NCBI RefSeq assembly: GCF_900167975.1
Contig: NZ_FUZU01000003.1
Coordinates: 992,001-1,056,000, forward strand
Source: Ohtaekwangia koreensis
GTDB taxonomy: Bacteria > Bacteroidota > Bacteroidia > Cytophagales > Cyclobacteriaceae
DNA: 64,000 bases
Reading direction: 5' to 3'
The notes under the pieces were generated by a model. The model searched no databases. It worked only from the letters and a program-made list of their open reading frames with translations, and was not told the DNA's origin. Shown here in pieces: positions 44,329 to 54,750 of the stretch. Each line of letters starts with the position of its first letter. Positions within the stretch are counted from its first letter, which is position 1. A program made the translations under genes and the position numbers.

Positions 44329-45783
44329 TTATTTGATGCGCTTGAATTTGACATTCTTCGCTCCGAAATTTGAAATCTTAAATCTGGTCACTTCCTTTCC
44401 TTTCCGTATGAACTCCAGTTCGAAAGCAAACGTGTTTACGCCTGAAAATTTGTCTTTCCCTATGGGAGAAAGTTCCATATCACTCAGCCGCGGATGCGTC
44501 ATTATCAATGTATCCTTTATAATCTTGAATCTATATACTGTGGTCAGCTCGTCACTTTGATAAGCACCTTCAAAGTCGGTTAACCGGTTGCTATACTTCT
44601 CTGGTTCCGCAGGAGTTTTACTTGCGCTCTGTGTAGTAATAACATTGGGCACTTCTATAAATTTATCCTGAAGGTACAAATCTATCAGTGGCGTAACTTT
44701 CCCCAGCATTGTATAGTGTTCATTGTTGCTCAACGTAATTACAGCCAGGTTGTTTTCAGGAAACCTCATCAGCACGGCTCTATATCCGGCAACATGTCCG
44801 CCATGACTGATAACCGGAAGACCTTTATGCTTTCTGCGTAATTGACCTTTTGCATGATATATAGTATCCTCTTGACTCATGGCCCATACAACGGGTTCGT
44901 TATTGTCCAATACAGAAATTTCGTTGAACGCCTTAATCAATGCTTGATCGCCTACGATCGGATTATCAAAATTGTTGACCCACTTTGCCAGGTCTTCCGC
45001 AGTTGTCAATAAATTCGAGGGGCCAACGTTGGAATGGCTCTGTTCCATTTTTGTGAACTTGCCGTCTTTTAACTGGTATGAATACGCGCGATTTTTTATG
45101 GTCTTATGGTAATCATCATAAAACAGTGAGTTGGTCATTCCCAGAGGTTCAAAAATATTTGCTCTCGTAAAATCAGAAAAAGACTGCCCGGTGATTCGAC
45201 TGACCGCTTCTGCTAAAAGAGTATAGCCTGTGTTGCAGTATCCGAATGCAGTTCCTGTTTTGAAGTTCAGTTCTTTCTGTATTGACGCCAGCTTTAAAAT
45301 CTGTTCTGTGGTTATTACATCTTCCTCATGCCAGCCCGCCAGTGCATGTATAGCCCATTGATCGCGCAGGCCACTTGTATGCGCCAGCAGGTGTTTGATC
45401 CTGATCGGACTACCATAATCGGGAAGCTCCGGTATATATTTCCGAATGTCATCCTCGAATGAAATTTTCCCTTGTCGCTCTAACAGGTATACTGAGAATG
45501 CCGTGAACTGTTTGGAAACGGAACCTATATGCATCGGTGTTTGTGTCGTGACGGGAATATCATATTCGAGATTGGCCATTCCATATCCTTTTTTAAAAAC
45601 TATCTTTCCGTCCTTCACCACTACCACGGCAACGCCCGCGGTTTCTGAATTATATTCCGAGAACAAGCTATCGATCTTCTTCTCGATCCATTGATCAGGA
45701 AACTGCGCAATAGCATTGTATGTGATTAGCAACAGAATGATGGAGGTTGATACCGTTCGTATTTTCATGGTATATATTTTCAT
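44329..45783 (-). CDS. Secreted serine hydrolase, beta-lactamase class C/esterase family
   Basis: A 484-residue protein with a signal peptide (ends near YNAIAQ). The catalytic S-x-x-K is S88-V-S-K91 in HIGSVSKQFTAF. The second motif Y-x-N is in FGYCNTGYTLL. The third-motif region is near SHGGHVAGYRAV. A C-terminal beta domain of ~100 residues follows the hydrolase. Such proteins are broad D-aminopeptidase, esterase or peptidoglycan-processing enzymes, and few hydrolyse beta-lactams. An in-frame ATG at 45768 is an alternative start with an equally good signal peptide. No operon partner: the flanking genes lie 111 bases away and on the opposite strand. Confidence 0.9.
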   Translation of the reverse strand: MKIYTMKIRTVSTSIILLLITYNAIAQFPDQWIEKKIDSLFSEYNSETAGVAVVVVKDGKIVFKKGYGMANLEYDIPVTTQTPMHIGSVSKQFTAFSVYLLERQGKISFEDDIRKYIPELPDYGSPIRIKHLLAHTSGLRDQWAIHALAGWHEEDVITTEQILKLASIQKELNFKTGTAFGYCNTGYTLLAEAVSRITGQSFSDFTRANIFEPLGMTNSLFYDDYHKTIKNRAYSYQLKDGKFTKMEQSHSNVGPSNLLTTAEDLAKWVNNFDNPIVGDQALIKAFNEISVLDNNEPVVWAMSQEDTIYHAKGQLRRKHKGLPVISHGGHVAGYRAVLMRFPENNLAVITLSNNEHYTMLGKVTPLIDLYLQDKFIEVPNVITTQSASKTPAEPEKYSNRLTDFEGAYQSDELTTVYRFKIIKDTLIMTHPRLSDMELSPIGKDKFSGVNTFAFELEFIRKGKEVTRFKISNFGAKNVKFKRIK

Positions 45784-46067
45784 GGATGGAGCGTAGCACT
45801 ATAATTTTATACGATCGAAAAATAATATCAAAATTTATCGGACGAACTACACGCAGAGGATGCCAGAAGACGGTTGAAATTATACTACTACTGATCGCAA
45901 ATCGCTCTTCGCGATGTAAACATAAAAATCGGGCATCTGCCTTTTCCTTCATCCGCAATTAGGCGCTCTTTTTACGGGGAAAAACTCATTGCTGCCTTAC
46001 AAAAAAAGATTTTGTGCGTTTGGGGGTGGCGGCCATTTTGCGTGCTATAGAGGAAACATATGTGCTA

Positions 46068-46484
46068 ATGGGCTTGTCTAAAATTAAAATGCTTACCACA
46101 ATCGCATTTCTGGCAATTGTGGTCATTCAGGGTAGCGCAACAACCATGCAACCTTGCGCAACGGATCGGCTACAGGACAGTTTGTACCTGCCTCCGCTTC
46201 ATAAATTTGTAGGGAACGAAGTTCAAAGCCTGCTTGTGCTGATCGATTCTGATAATTACGAAACATTCTATATCCGGGAATCCAAGGGAGTTGAAACAGG
46301 TATCATTCTTCAATTCAAAACAAGTGGAATCTCCCTTCATATATATTGCACAAATAATGATCCGGACGGCCTGGACTCCGATAGAAGTCTTTCCGATTTG
46401 GAAAAAATAAAAAAACAGAAGATCACGCGAATCGAAATTTACAATGAACAGAAGTTTGTTACCCTATTCGATCAAGGGGATTGA
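46068..46484 (+). CDS. Small secreted protein of unknown function
   Basis: A 138-residue protein. The frame is open from a GTG at 46014, but the ATG at 46068 leads directly into a signal peptide (MGLSKIKMLTTIAFLAIVV, cleavage near GSATT). The mature part is mixed alpha/beta, with a strand-rich middle (SLLVLIDSDNYETFYIRE, GIILQFKTSGISLHIYC) and an acidic, Asp-rich turn (NNDPDGLDSDRSLSD). I do not recognise it. It stands alone between the divergent serine hydrolase and the permease gene, so no partner is indicated. Confidence 0.65.
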   Translation: MGLSKIKMLTTIAFLAIVVIQGSATTMQPCATDRLQDSLYLPPLHKFVGNEVQSLLVLIDSDNYETFYIRESKGVETGIILQFKTSGISLHIYCTNNDPDGLDSDRSLSDLEKIKKQKITRIEIYNEQKFVTLFDQGD

Positions 46485-46508
46485 TATGTGCCGACCATAA
46501 AAATCTGC

Positions 46509-46687
46509 TTATAGCCAAGAAGCTGCTTCGAATATAGCAGCGGCCTTGGTTTTACCTCTATGCACACATTCAGCTATATCCTGAATGTCCTGATGTTCAT
46601 CCCAAAAGACAGTTTCATTCGTTAATAATCGAATCAATTTATTAAATTGGTTCTACTGTAGTTTATTTTCGATCCGAAATCATTCAT
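46509..46687 (-). pseudogene. Possible small gene broken by a one-base deletion
   Basis: On the minus strand an ATG at 46687 reads MNDFGSKINYSRTNLIN then a stop at 46634-46636. The adjacent frame carries on as KLIRLLTNETVFWDEHQDIQDIAECVHRGK and ends at a TAA at 46509-46511. Adding one A to the AAA run near 46638 joins both into 59 residues. The two parts have coding-like composition, but the protein is not recognised and chance cannot be excluded. Confidence 0.3.
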
Positions 46688-46765
46688 ATCATCTCAAAAA
46701 AGTGCTGACGGCCGTGCAACATTAAACTATATCCACGCGTCTTAGCAGAGCAACCCATTAACTCC

Positions 46766-49138
46766 ATGATCAGAAACTATATCAAAGTCGCCATCCGGAA
46801 CCTTCTGCGTCAGAAAGGTTTCTCATTCATCAACATCTTAGGACTTGCACTCGGTATTACTTGTACTGCGCTCATTGGTATGTGGGTGAATGATGAGTTG
46901 AGCTATGACAAGTTCCATACTGATTATAACCGTATATACCGTATTACCTCCACTCTTCCCGAGATGAAGGTGCATGCCGCGGTAACCTCTGCCCCACTGG
47001 CGCCCGCGATAAAGAATGAGATTCCCGAAGTGGAAGATGTAGTGCGAACCAGTGGTTTGAACCGTGAACTGATACAGGTTGGCGATATCAAATTCGAAGA
47101 GCCGGGAATTATGTTTGCCGATTCGAATTTCTTCAGGATGTTCACCTTTCAATTTATCCGTGGTGATAAAGAACACGCTCTCGAAAATCCGGAAGGAATT
47201 GTTATCTCGGAAGAGATGGCCAGAAAGTATTTCGGCAGTATTGATGTGCTTGAAAAAACGATCCGGAAAAATAATAAAGAAGACTTTACGATAACGGGTG
47301 TTATTGCCAATGTACCGGATAACTCCCACCTTCAGTTTGATTTTGTTCAACCGATGAGTTTTCTCGCGCGTACCAACAACGATTTCAAGAATAACGTCTG
47401 GGACAATTTCAACTGGTATACCTATATAAAGCTTACTGATAAGGCGAAGCAATCCGAATCAACCATTAAAGAACTGGAGACAAAAATCCAGGCAATCTAC
47501 AAAAAGAATGAATCGTTCTTAAAAGTAAGTTTCGTGTTGCAGCCCCTTGAAAAAATTCATCTTTACTCCAACTTTCTGGCTGACCTCGCAGGACATGGCA
47601 ACGCACAGAATGTATATATCTTCATGATCGTTGCTGTATTTATACTCGTGGTTGCCTGCTTGAATTTCATGAATCTCGCTACAGCGCGAGCTGCTCGCCG
47701 TGCAAAAGAAGTCGGACTTCGAAAAGTTGTGGGCGCTATACGGCCGCACCTGATGGGACAATTTCTTGCAGAGTCGCTGGTCGTTGCGTTGCTATCCTTG
47801 ATGCTCGCATTACTGGTTATCTTTCTTGTTCTACCCTATTTCAATACACTCGGAGGAAAAAATCTTTCGCTTGACTTCACCAACATAAAACTTATGGGTG
47901 GTCTGCTTGGTATAACTATCATTACAGGTTTATTGGCAGGCAGCTACCCGGCACTATATCTTTCCGGGTTTGTACCGGCCACTGTATTAAAAGGGAATTT
48001 TGCATCGGGTACATCGGGTGGCTTGTTCAGGAACGCGATGGTAGTGATCCAGTTTACTGTTTCAATTTCATTGATTGTCGGTACCACCATAGTATATCGT
48101 CAGTTAAAGTATATCCAGCAAATGAATCTTGGTTACGATAAAGAGAACCTGCTATATATACCGATGACAGGAGAAATGTGGTCGAAATATGAAACGTTCC
48201 GTACTATACTTGGTAACGAAAGGCTGACTACTAATTATTCGTTCATCTCCGGCCTCCCTACTTCTTCATCCGGTGCAACCGTGAGTGTGGAGTGGTCAGG
48301 GAAAGATCCGAACTCTCAACCTCTGTTTTACAATACTGCGATTGATGAAAATTTCGAAGAGGTTTTCAAAGTAACATTCGTTGATGGCCATGGCTATGGT
48401 GATAATGCCAAAGCTGATTCCGTGAATATTATTGTAAATGAAACAGCATTAAAAACAATGGACATGCCACTTAAGTCTGCAGTGGGAAGCAAGATCAAAA
48501 TCTGGGGCACCGAGAGAACGATCATTGGCGTTGTAAAAGATTTCAACTTCAAGCCTGTACAAGAGACTATAGGACCGATGTTCCTGGATCGGAATACCTG
48601 GGGCGGCTACCTCATCGTGAGAACTTTACCAAATGAACTTGAAAGTACCATCGCTAAACTTGAGCAAATCTGCAAAGAGATTAATCCGAGCTATCCATTC
48701 AATTATAGTTTTATTGATCAGGATATAGCCAACATGTATAAAGCCGAGCAACGACTGAGCAGTCTCTTTAATGTGTTTGCTATATTGGCTATAGTGATTT
48801 CCTGTCTTGGACTCTACGGCTTATCTGCATACCTCGCGGAAAGGCGCACACGTGAAATGGGAATACGCAAAGTGCTTGGCGCTTCCGGATTCCAACTGGT
48901 ATATCTTTTATCGGCTACATTTACACGGCCGATCATGATCGCTACTGTCATCGCTGTTCCTCTCTCCTGGTATGGAATGAGTCGCTGGCTTGAGGGGTTT
49001 GCCTATCACGTGTCAATCGACTGGACAATTTTCCTGATCGCGTTTTTTGCAGCACTTTTCATTGCATGGCTCACCGTAAGTTTTGAATCGATCAAGGCTG
49101 CAACTGCAAATCCGGTAAAATCATTGAGGTCAGAGTAG
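46766..49138 (+). CDS. MacB/FtsX-type ABC transporter permease (orphan)
   Basis: A 790-residue protein beginning MIRNYIKVAIRNLLRQKGFSF, the usual Bacteroidetes permease start without the prefix domain found in the copy at 39635-42268. It has two MacB-like units, each with a periplasmic core (~45-235 and ~430-650) and FtsX-type helices containing AKEVGLRKVVGA and TREMGIRKVLGAS. It ends with the same NPVKSLRSE tail as the other permease. No ATPase or membrane-fusion gene lies nearby, so it probably works with an ATPase encoded elsewhere. A strong palindromic terminator follows at 49191. Confidence 0.93.
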   Translation: MIRNYIKVAIRNLLRQKGFSFINILGLALGITCTALIGMWVNDELSYDKFHTDYNRIYRITSTLPEMKVHAAVTSAPLAPAIKNEIPEVEDVVRTSGLNRELIQVGDIKFEEPGIMFADSNFFRMFTFQFIRGDKEHALENPEGIVISEEMARKYFGSIDVLEKTIRKNNKEDFTITGVIANVPDNSHLQFDFVQPMSFLARTNNDFKNNVWDNFNWYTYIKLTDKAKQSESTIKELETKIQAIYKKNESFLKVSFVLQPLEKIHLYSNFLADLAGHGNAQNVYIFMIVAVFILVVACLNFMNLATARAARRAKEVGLRKVVGAIRPHLMGQFLAESLVVALLSLMLALLVIFLVLPYFNTLGGKNLSLDFTNIKLMGGLLGITIITGLLAGSYPALYLSGFVPATVLKGNFASGTSGGLFRNAMVVIQFTVSISLIVGTTIVYRQLKYIQQMNLGYDKENLLYIPMTGEMWSKYETFRTILGNERLTTNYSFISGLPTSSSGATVSVEWSGKDPNSQPLFYNTAIDENFEEVFKVTFVDGHGYGDNAKADSVNIIVNETALKTMDMPLKSAVGSKIKIWGTERTIIGVVKDFNFKPVQETIGPMFLDRNTWGGYLIVRTLPNELESTIAKLEQICKEINPSYPFNYSFIDQDIANMYKAEQRLSSLFNVFAILAIVISCLGLYGLSAYLAERRTREMGIRKVLGASGFQLVYLLSATFTRPIMIATVIAVPLSWYGMSRWLEGFAYHVSIDWTIFLIAFFAALFIAWLTVSFESIKAATANPVKSLRSE

Positions 49139-49190
49139 CGCTCGATTCAGCGATATGCTTACAGGTTAGCGGAAAGCATACAGTAAGAAG

Positions 49191-49222
49191 AGCCGGTGAA
49201 ACTATATATAGTTTCACCGGCT
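49191..49222 (+). terminator. Intrinsic terminator (32-base perfect palindrome)
   Basis: Bases 49191-49206 and 49207-49222 are exact inverse complements (AGCCGGTGAAACTATA and its complement), forming a GC-rich-based hairpin followed by TTTCTGTTTT. It lies 52 bases after the permease stop. Confidence 0.85.
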
Positions 49223-49389
49223 TTCTGTTTTACGATAAAGGATTTCCTCTGAGAAATATAGAGTTCGATCATCTATAGTTATATAGCAGATAGAATTGCT
49301 TCTTAACCAATGCATATTTTCATAATAGAAAATGCAATTTGGTCCACAGAAATGCTTATAATGGACAGCGATTCCACAAAAAGTGACAC

Positions 49390-50205
49390 GTGACAATTAC
49401 AAAACGAAAAAAATCATTTATACATTACTTCCCGGTTTACGGTTGTATCTCAACCGCGCTTATCTACGCTGCTGTAGGTGTGATTGCGCTACTTTCTTTT
49501 TTTAAAGTGAGAGACGGAGGTGCTGATGAAAGCAGTATGCTGGCATTAGTCAACGACTACCTCGTAGGGAAGATCTTTATCTATGTCATTCTCACAGGCA
49601 CATTGTGTTACGTTATCTGGAGATTTTACGAAGCTTTCACTGATCCATATAGATATGGCTCACATGCTTCCGGCATTGCCAAGAGAATAGGTGTGTGTCT
49701 CAGTACCCTTGCCGATATCATGATCGCCTATACTGCGATTCGTGTACTCTTCCATGCAGGTAATATTATGCTGAATGGTGAACCCCGCGAAGAGCAGCAA
49801 CGTGTAGCTTCAATTTTGCAAGAGCCCTGGGGTAACGAAATTATTATCCTCTTTGGATTTCTGATTATCGTCACGGCTATAACACAATTTCTGTACGGTG
49901 TAACAAAAGGCTACAAGGAACGCATTGATATCGATCACTACAGCAAGGCCTTCAAAATCTTTACAACGATTATGGCGTGGTCAGGCTTTATTGCGCGCGG
50001 TGTCATCATCGGAATTATAGGCTTCTTCATGATAAAATCCGGCATTACAGAGAATGCTAAATTAGTGGTCAATACCGATAAAGCGTTTGACTTTATCGGA
50101 GATCATGTCGGCCATATATACTTTATAATTGTGGCATTTGGCACAATCTGCTATGGCGTCTTTATGTTTATTCTCGGTGTCGCTTACGATACTGATAGGG
50201 ATTAA
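49390..50205 (+). CDS. DUF1206 domain-containing membrane protein
   Basis: A 271-residue protein with six transmembrane helices arranged as three repeats of two, the DUF1206 pattern. Each repeat has an aromatic/Gly start such as YGCISTALIYAAVGVIAL, then IAKRIGVCLSTLADIMIAYTAIRVLF, then AWSGFIARGVIIGIIGFFMIKSG. It starts with a GTG at 49390; no ATG occurs before the first helix. The family is widespread in bacteria and its function is unknown. Inner membrane location is expected. It is monocistronic, converging on the SprB-repeat gene. Confidence 0.85.
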   Translation: MTITKRKKSFIHYFPVYGCISTALIYAAVGVIALLSFFKVRDGGADESSMLALVNDYLVGKIFIYVILTGTLCYVIWRFYEAFTDPYRYGSHASGIAKRIGVCLSTLADIMIAYTAIRVLFHAGNIMLNGEPREEQQRVASILQEPWGNEIIILFGFLIIVTAITQFLYGVTKGYKERIDIDHYSKAFKIFTTIMAWSGFIARGVIIGIIGFFMIKSGITENAKLVVNTDKAFDFIGDHVGHIYFIIVAFGTICYGVFMFILGVAYDTDRD

Positions 50206-50328
50206 AGTGTTATAACGAACATCAAGTATACTTTCCTATATATATAGTTTGCTGGAATCCGGTAGTCGTTGGTACCGAAGGACCTATTCACAGATGTCGA
50301 CTTCATGGTTAGCCAGCGCGTTAATAGC

Positions 50329-53300
50329 TCAATTTACTACAAACCGTATATACTTCTTCCCCTTGTCATAGTCTAATCGTAATATGTAGGTTCCAGAACT
50401 CAACGGCCGCAGATCAAAGTATATTTGATAAAGTCTATCGCCACTCTTCTGAATTTGCCTAATCAAAAGTCCAGTTGGTGCATGCCAGACGCTTACCGTA
50501 ATGGGAGTTTCTTCGCTGAGCTCTATACCTACATGGAAGGAGCCATTGTTGGGATTAGGATGTAGTATAAATTCCTTTACGTATTCCTCGTATCCCAAGC
50601 GGCCGCCCTCAGGATCTTCTCCTTCCTCCAGGATGATAATGGTTTTACTTACCTTGTCGAAACACTCTCCCAAATGTGTTGCCAGACTTACTTCATACGT
50701 CCCCGCATTTCTAAACTCGCCATATAGCACGTCTCCGTTATCCTGTAACTTGGTCATTTCAAGAGGATAGTTCCATTCAATTTTTTCTGGCAACGGCCAC
50801 GATATATCAATCATTACAACGGTATCGCCAGCAACAGCTTCCTTTGGAATCATAAAAGATGCCTTGAGCAAATCGTATGATGTCTCCAATAAGAACGTAT
50901 CCTGAGCAACACATCCCTTGTCACTTACCGCCTTAATCCAATAGCTTCCGGCATCTTTTATCACTACGTGTTGTTCCTGGCTGGTAAAGCCATTGTTGCT
51001 TTCCCATGCAATACTAGACCAATCTGGTCCCGCATTCAGTGTATAGGTCTGTCCAACACACAGCGTAACACCGCCCCCGAGATCAAGTGGCAATGCAGGT
51101 GTATTGTCGAGTATAATCGTGCTCTCTCCTTTACAACCTTTTGCATCTGCAACGGCTACGGTATAGGAACCCGGGCAAATATTGGTTTTAATGTTCGAGT
51201 TTCCACCGCTCGCCCAGATATACTCATATCCTCCGTTACCCCCGATAGCAGCAACTTCCAATGAGCCGTCACATCCATCTCTACAGGTTGCCAGCGTTGA
51301 TTTGGTGACGGTTATTTCAATAGGGTCTGGATGTTTTAGTTCGATGTCTTGTGTCAATGTACAATTGTTACCGTCTTTCAAAACAACCGGATATATCGCT
51401 GCGCAGAGTTGTGTTTGTGTTGCTCCGGTTTTGTTGTTCCATTCATATCTATAATTTCCAACACCTCCGGATGCTTCCAGCGTTAGTTGCCCATCACAGA
51501 CTCCGTTACAGGTCGGTATTGTTGCGCTCTTAACTTTTAATGCCAGCGCATTGGGTGCCGGTATATCTACGGTTTGAACAACTGTACAGCTATGACCATC
51601 AGTAATCAATACATCATAGAGACCTTTCTTCAGATTCATACCTTGCAGGTTACTTTGTCCATCAGGCCATTCAATCACAAACGGGCCATCGCCTTCCGTA
51701 ATCGTAATTGCTGCGCTGCCATCCGATGAATCAAAACATTTCGTGGCCGTAGCGATGTAGTCGGACTTAGCACCGTCAGTACTGGTTATACCGACACTGC
51801 CTGTCATAGGACAAGCATTGTTATCATGAACGGTTAACGTATATATTCCTCCCCTTGCACTGGATAGCGTAGCATCCACGTCAATCACGTTGGCTTTTGA
51901 ATCTTGCCAACTATAGGTATATCCGTTCACACCTCCCGTAACAACGGCCCGTGCTGTTCCGGCAGGGTTACCACAGAATGCAGGCTGTATATCTGTAAAT
52001 GAGATATTGATTTTGGCCGGCTGCATCAATGTTGATGCTACTGTTTTTTCACACCCGTTACCATCTCGTAGGGCGATTGTATAACTTCCTTGTTTGAGCA
52101 AGCTAAATATATTCTCGGATTGCCATGTTGCTTTGTTATCTTTTGAATAGCTATAATCTTGTACACCACCGGATGCCTGTAGTTTTACAAATCCGTCATT
52201 GCCATCGAAACATGAAATATTCTTTTGATCAGCGATGGTAAATGCAATCGCTGTAGGCGTTGTGATGGTTTGCGCAACGGATTGCTTGCATCCATTATTA
52301 TCGGATACGACCAGCGTATAATCTCCGGCTGATAAATTCGCTATAACGGCAGTAGTTTTTCCATTTGACCACATATAGGTATAAATACCTGTTCCACCCG
52401 AGCTAACCGAAGCTATCGTACCGTCACTCGAGCCGAAGCATGAAACACCGTAGCCTGAATAATCTGAAACATCAGTTATCTGTGCTTGCACCTGTATTGG
52501 ATTTTCGAGCGCCATTGATCCACTTCCGGTACATCCATTAACATCTTTCACATCAACAGTATAGGAACCCGCTCCTACACCAGATAACAAAGAACCAGTA
52601 GCTCCTGTATTCCAGGTGAAGTCAAGCGTACTTGTTCCTCCACTCGCTATAGCATGCAACTTTCCATCAGTCATATTATAACAGCTGATAACCTGACCGT
52701 TGTAATTGCTGGCCTGTGATACGGCTACTGTAACCGGATCAGGATCGGTAAGAAAATATGATGCTTCCGCTTTGCATTGATTCCGGTAGGTAATAATGAC
52801 TTTATATAGCCCTTCACCAAGATCTTTAACGGAAGAGAGTGTTGGGCTTTCACCTAAGGTTGTCTCATTTTCTGTCCATGAATAATTCTGTGCAGTTATA
52901 GTGTTGTTATTTTCGTCTTTTACAAGGGCTGCCAGTATACCATTGGTATCACCATTGCATTTGATAACGCTTCCATTGAAGTTTGACTGTGCTACTATGG
53001 ATACAGTATTAGCCACTGGTTCATCAAGTGTTATTGATTTATTTGTGCTGCATCCCTGATCATCGGATACAATCAAGGAATATGTACCAGCCCCTATATC
53101 TGCAACGCTTGCTGTCGTTTCTCCGGATGCCCATTTATAGTGTACAGCCCCAATGATCGTAGCGGCAACCGGCTTGGCTTCCAGTATAGCGGTTTTATCA
53201 CCGGGGCATGTTAATGTTGTGAGTTGATTAATCGCAAAATCTATTTTAGGCGGTGCAGTTAATGCCAGACTTGATGAAGCGGTGCAACCATTGGCGTCCG

Positions 53301-54711
53301 TTACGGCAAGACTATAGGCATTGACACCAAGTCCTGAAACAGAACTTGTATTGGCTCCAGTAGACCATCGATACGTATAGCCTTCGGTTGTTATACCATT
53401 TGACACCGTGCTTTTAATAGCTCCATCACTTTTGTCCCAACAACTTACCGGGTAACTATTATAATCTGTAGCCTTTGACAGAGCGACTTGTAACTTTACT
53501 GGTTCTTGTAAAACCACTTCATTTTTTGCTTCACAATCATTTGCATCTTTCAAGGTAACGGTATATGTACCTGCTTTAATTCCGGATATATTTTCCGTTA
53601 TTGCTCCCGTACTCCAGCTAAAGTCTTTATAGCCACCTACACCCCCCGAACCTATAGCTGTAGTTTCTCCGGTGCTGCCTCCGTTACATTTTATAGCATA
53701 GCCATTGTAGAACTGAGTTTTGAAATCAACGGATACTTGTGTAGGTTCCAGAACCGTATAGGTAACATTAGTATTACAGGCACCATACGTATCCTTTACA
53801 TAATTATTGACTACCTGAAAACTCCATTTACCAGCCTTTAATCCTGTAATCTGATAGGTTCCCGTGGAAACGGTCGGCTCAACCATTAAACCTCCGTCTT
53901 CATGATAGCCATTTATATAAAACTGATTTACCTGTGATACAGTATTAGATATCTGAAGCGTTACCTTCCCATTAGCATCACCTTTACAGATAACATCAGT
54001 GCTACCGTTGATAGAAACGCTTGGTGATGGTGCGTACAGATTAAAAGCCAATGCAGGTAAAGTTCTGTCGGATAAGCCTGGATCAATCACACGCACATAC
54101 TTATTACTATATGGATCAGAAAAACCGATACTTACAATTTCTGCCGGTGTTAATGTGATGCTTTCTGTAATTTTCCCGATTGTTTTCCAACTTGCATTAT
54201 CGTCTGACAACTCCCATTTATAACTTCCTGTTGACGAACATGAAGACGCATTCAATGTAATTTTGTCACAGGTTCTTGTTGAGTCAACTTTAAGTATAGG
54301 GTAGAATTGAATGGTAGTGGTTGTACTTCCACCAGGGTTTGTACCAGTTGTTTTAAACGTTGTACTACTGCAGGCTGTATTAAATATCGCTAAATCTGTA
54401 GACGAGAATACATCAGAACAAGTAGCCTTGATTGCTATATATATTTTTTTATCAGCTATAGATGACCACCCGGTTCCTTTGATGACTACGTTTGCCTCAT
54501 TACCTGAAACATCAGCCCCTTGTTCCCCTAGTCCTATCTGAGTTGTCTTGCCATTAAAGACACAGTGACCAATATCAATCTTCTCGGAAAAGGAACATGT
54601 TGGATTTTTATATACAATCCGAATCTTCATTATCCATTCATATCCTTGCGCCAAGCTTGAAGTACATATACCAAGCATTAAAAATATCAGTAGGTAAAAT
54701 TTTATCTTCAT
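50329..54711 (-). CDS. SprB-repeat surface protein with T9SS C-terminal sorting domain
   Basis: A 1460-residue exported protein (signal peptide ending near CTSSLAQ). After a ~230-residue N-terminal beta region come about twelve SprB-type repeats of ~75 residues. Each runs C-x-G-x(3)-DG, then a GG turn, Y-x-W-x-x-G, L-x-AG-x-Y and ends D-x-x-GC. Next are an Ig-like domain (GQTYTLNAGPDWSSIAW), a PKD-like segment and a T9SS sorting domain (LHPNPNNGSFHVGIEL, ending KKYIRFVVN). SprB-like adhesins are carried along the cell surface by the gliding machinery, or serve as adhesins. It is the last of five packed leftward genes for exported proteins, 39 bases after the FN3 gene. Confidence 0.9.
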   Translation of the reverse strand: MKIKFYLLIFLMLGICTSSLAQGYEWIMKIRIVYKNPTCSFSEKIDIGHCVFNGKTTQIGLGEQGADVSGNEANVVIKGTGWSSIADKKIYIAIKATCSDVFSSTDLAIFNTACSSTTFKTTGTNPGGSTTTTIQFYPILKVDSTRTCDKITLNASSCSSTGSYKWELSDDNASWKTIGKITESITLTPAEIVSIGFSDPYSNKYVRVIDPGLSDRTLPALAFNLYAPSPSVSINGSTDVICKGDANGKVTLQISNTVSQVNQFYINGYHEDGGLMVEPTVSTGTYQITGLKAGKWSFQVVNNYVKDTYGACNTNVTYTVLEPTQVSVDFKTQFYNGYAIKCNGGSTGETTAIGSGGVGGYKDFSWSTGAITENISGIKAGTYTVTLKDANDCEAKNEVVLQEPVKLQVALSKATDYNSYPVSCWDKSDGAIKSTVSNGITTEGYTYRWSTGANTSSVSGLGVNAYSLAVTDANGCTASSSLALTAPPKIDFAINQLTTLTCPGDKTAILEAKPVAATIIGAVHYKWASGETTASVADIGAGTYSLIVSDDQGCSTNKSITLDEPVANTVSIVAQSNFNGSVIKCNGDTNGILAALVKDENNNTITAQNYSWTENETTLGESPTLSSVKDLGEGLYKVIITYRNQCKAEASYFLTDPDPVTVAVSQASNYNGQVISCYNMTDGKLHAIASGGTSTLDFTWNTGATGSLLSGVGAGSYTVDVKDVNGCTGSGSMALENPIQVQAQITDVSDYSGYGVSCFGSSDGTIASVSSGGTGIYTYMWSNGKTTAVIANLSAGDYTLVVSDNNGCKQSVAQTITTPTAIAFTIADQKNISCFDGNDGFVKLQASGGVQDYSYSKDNKATWQSENIFSLLKQGSYTIALRDGNGCEKTVASTLMQPAKINISFTDIQPAFCGNPAGTARAVVTGGVNGYTYSWQDSKANVIDVDATLSSARGGIYTLTVHDNNACPMTGSVGITSTDGAKSDYIATATKCFDSSDGSAAITITEGDGPFVIEWPDGQSNLQGMNLKKGLYDVLITDGHSCTVVQTVDIPAPNALALKVKSATIPTCNGVCDGQLTLEASGGVGNYRYEWNNKTGATQTQLCAAIYPVVLKDGNNCTLTQDIELKHPDPIEITVTKSTLATCRDGCDGSLEVAAIGGNGGYEYIWASGGNSNIKTNICPGSYTVAVADAKGCKGESTIILDNTPALPLDLGGGVTLCVGQTYTLNAGPDWSSIAWESNNGFTSQEQHVVIKDAGSYWIKAVSDKGCVAQDTFLLETSYDLLKASFMIPKEAVAGDTVVMIDISWPLPEKIEWNYPLEMTKLQDNGDVLYGEFRNAGTYEVSLATHLGECFDKVSKTIIILEEGEDPEGGRLGYEEYVKEFILHPNPNNGSFHVGIELSEETPITVSVWHAPTGLLIRQIQKSGDRLYQIYFDLRPLSSGTYILRLDYDKGKKYIRFVVN
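51120..54000 (-). repeat. Array of about twelve SprB-type repeats within the surface protein gene
   Basis: Twelve tandem units can be picked out by the recurring motifs C-x-(G/D)-x(2-3)-DG and (T/S)-(D/N)-x-x-GC at about 225-base spacing. The units are diverged at the DNA level, so this is an old protein repeat rather than a recent duplication. Confidence 0.75.
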
Positions 54712-54750
54712 AATAATATTAATTCGTTATGATCACAATAAATCGTAAAA

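Noticed and set aside
44329-45783. A beta-lactam resistance gene
   Set aside because: The S-x-x-K hydrolase family is dominated by esterases and peptidases, and nothing in the sequence marks a true AmpC.
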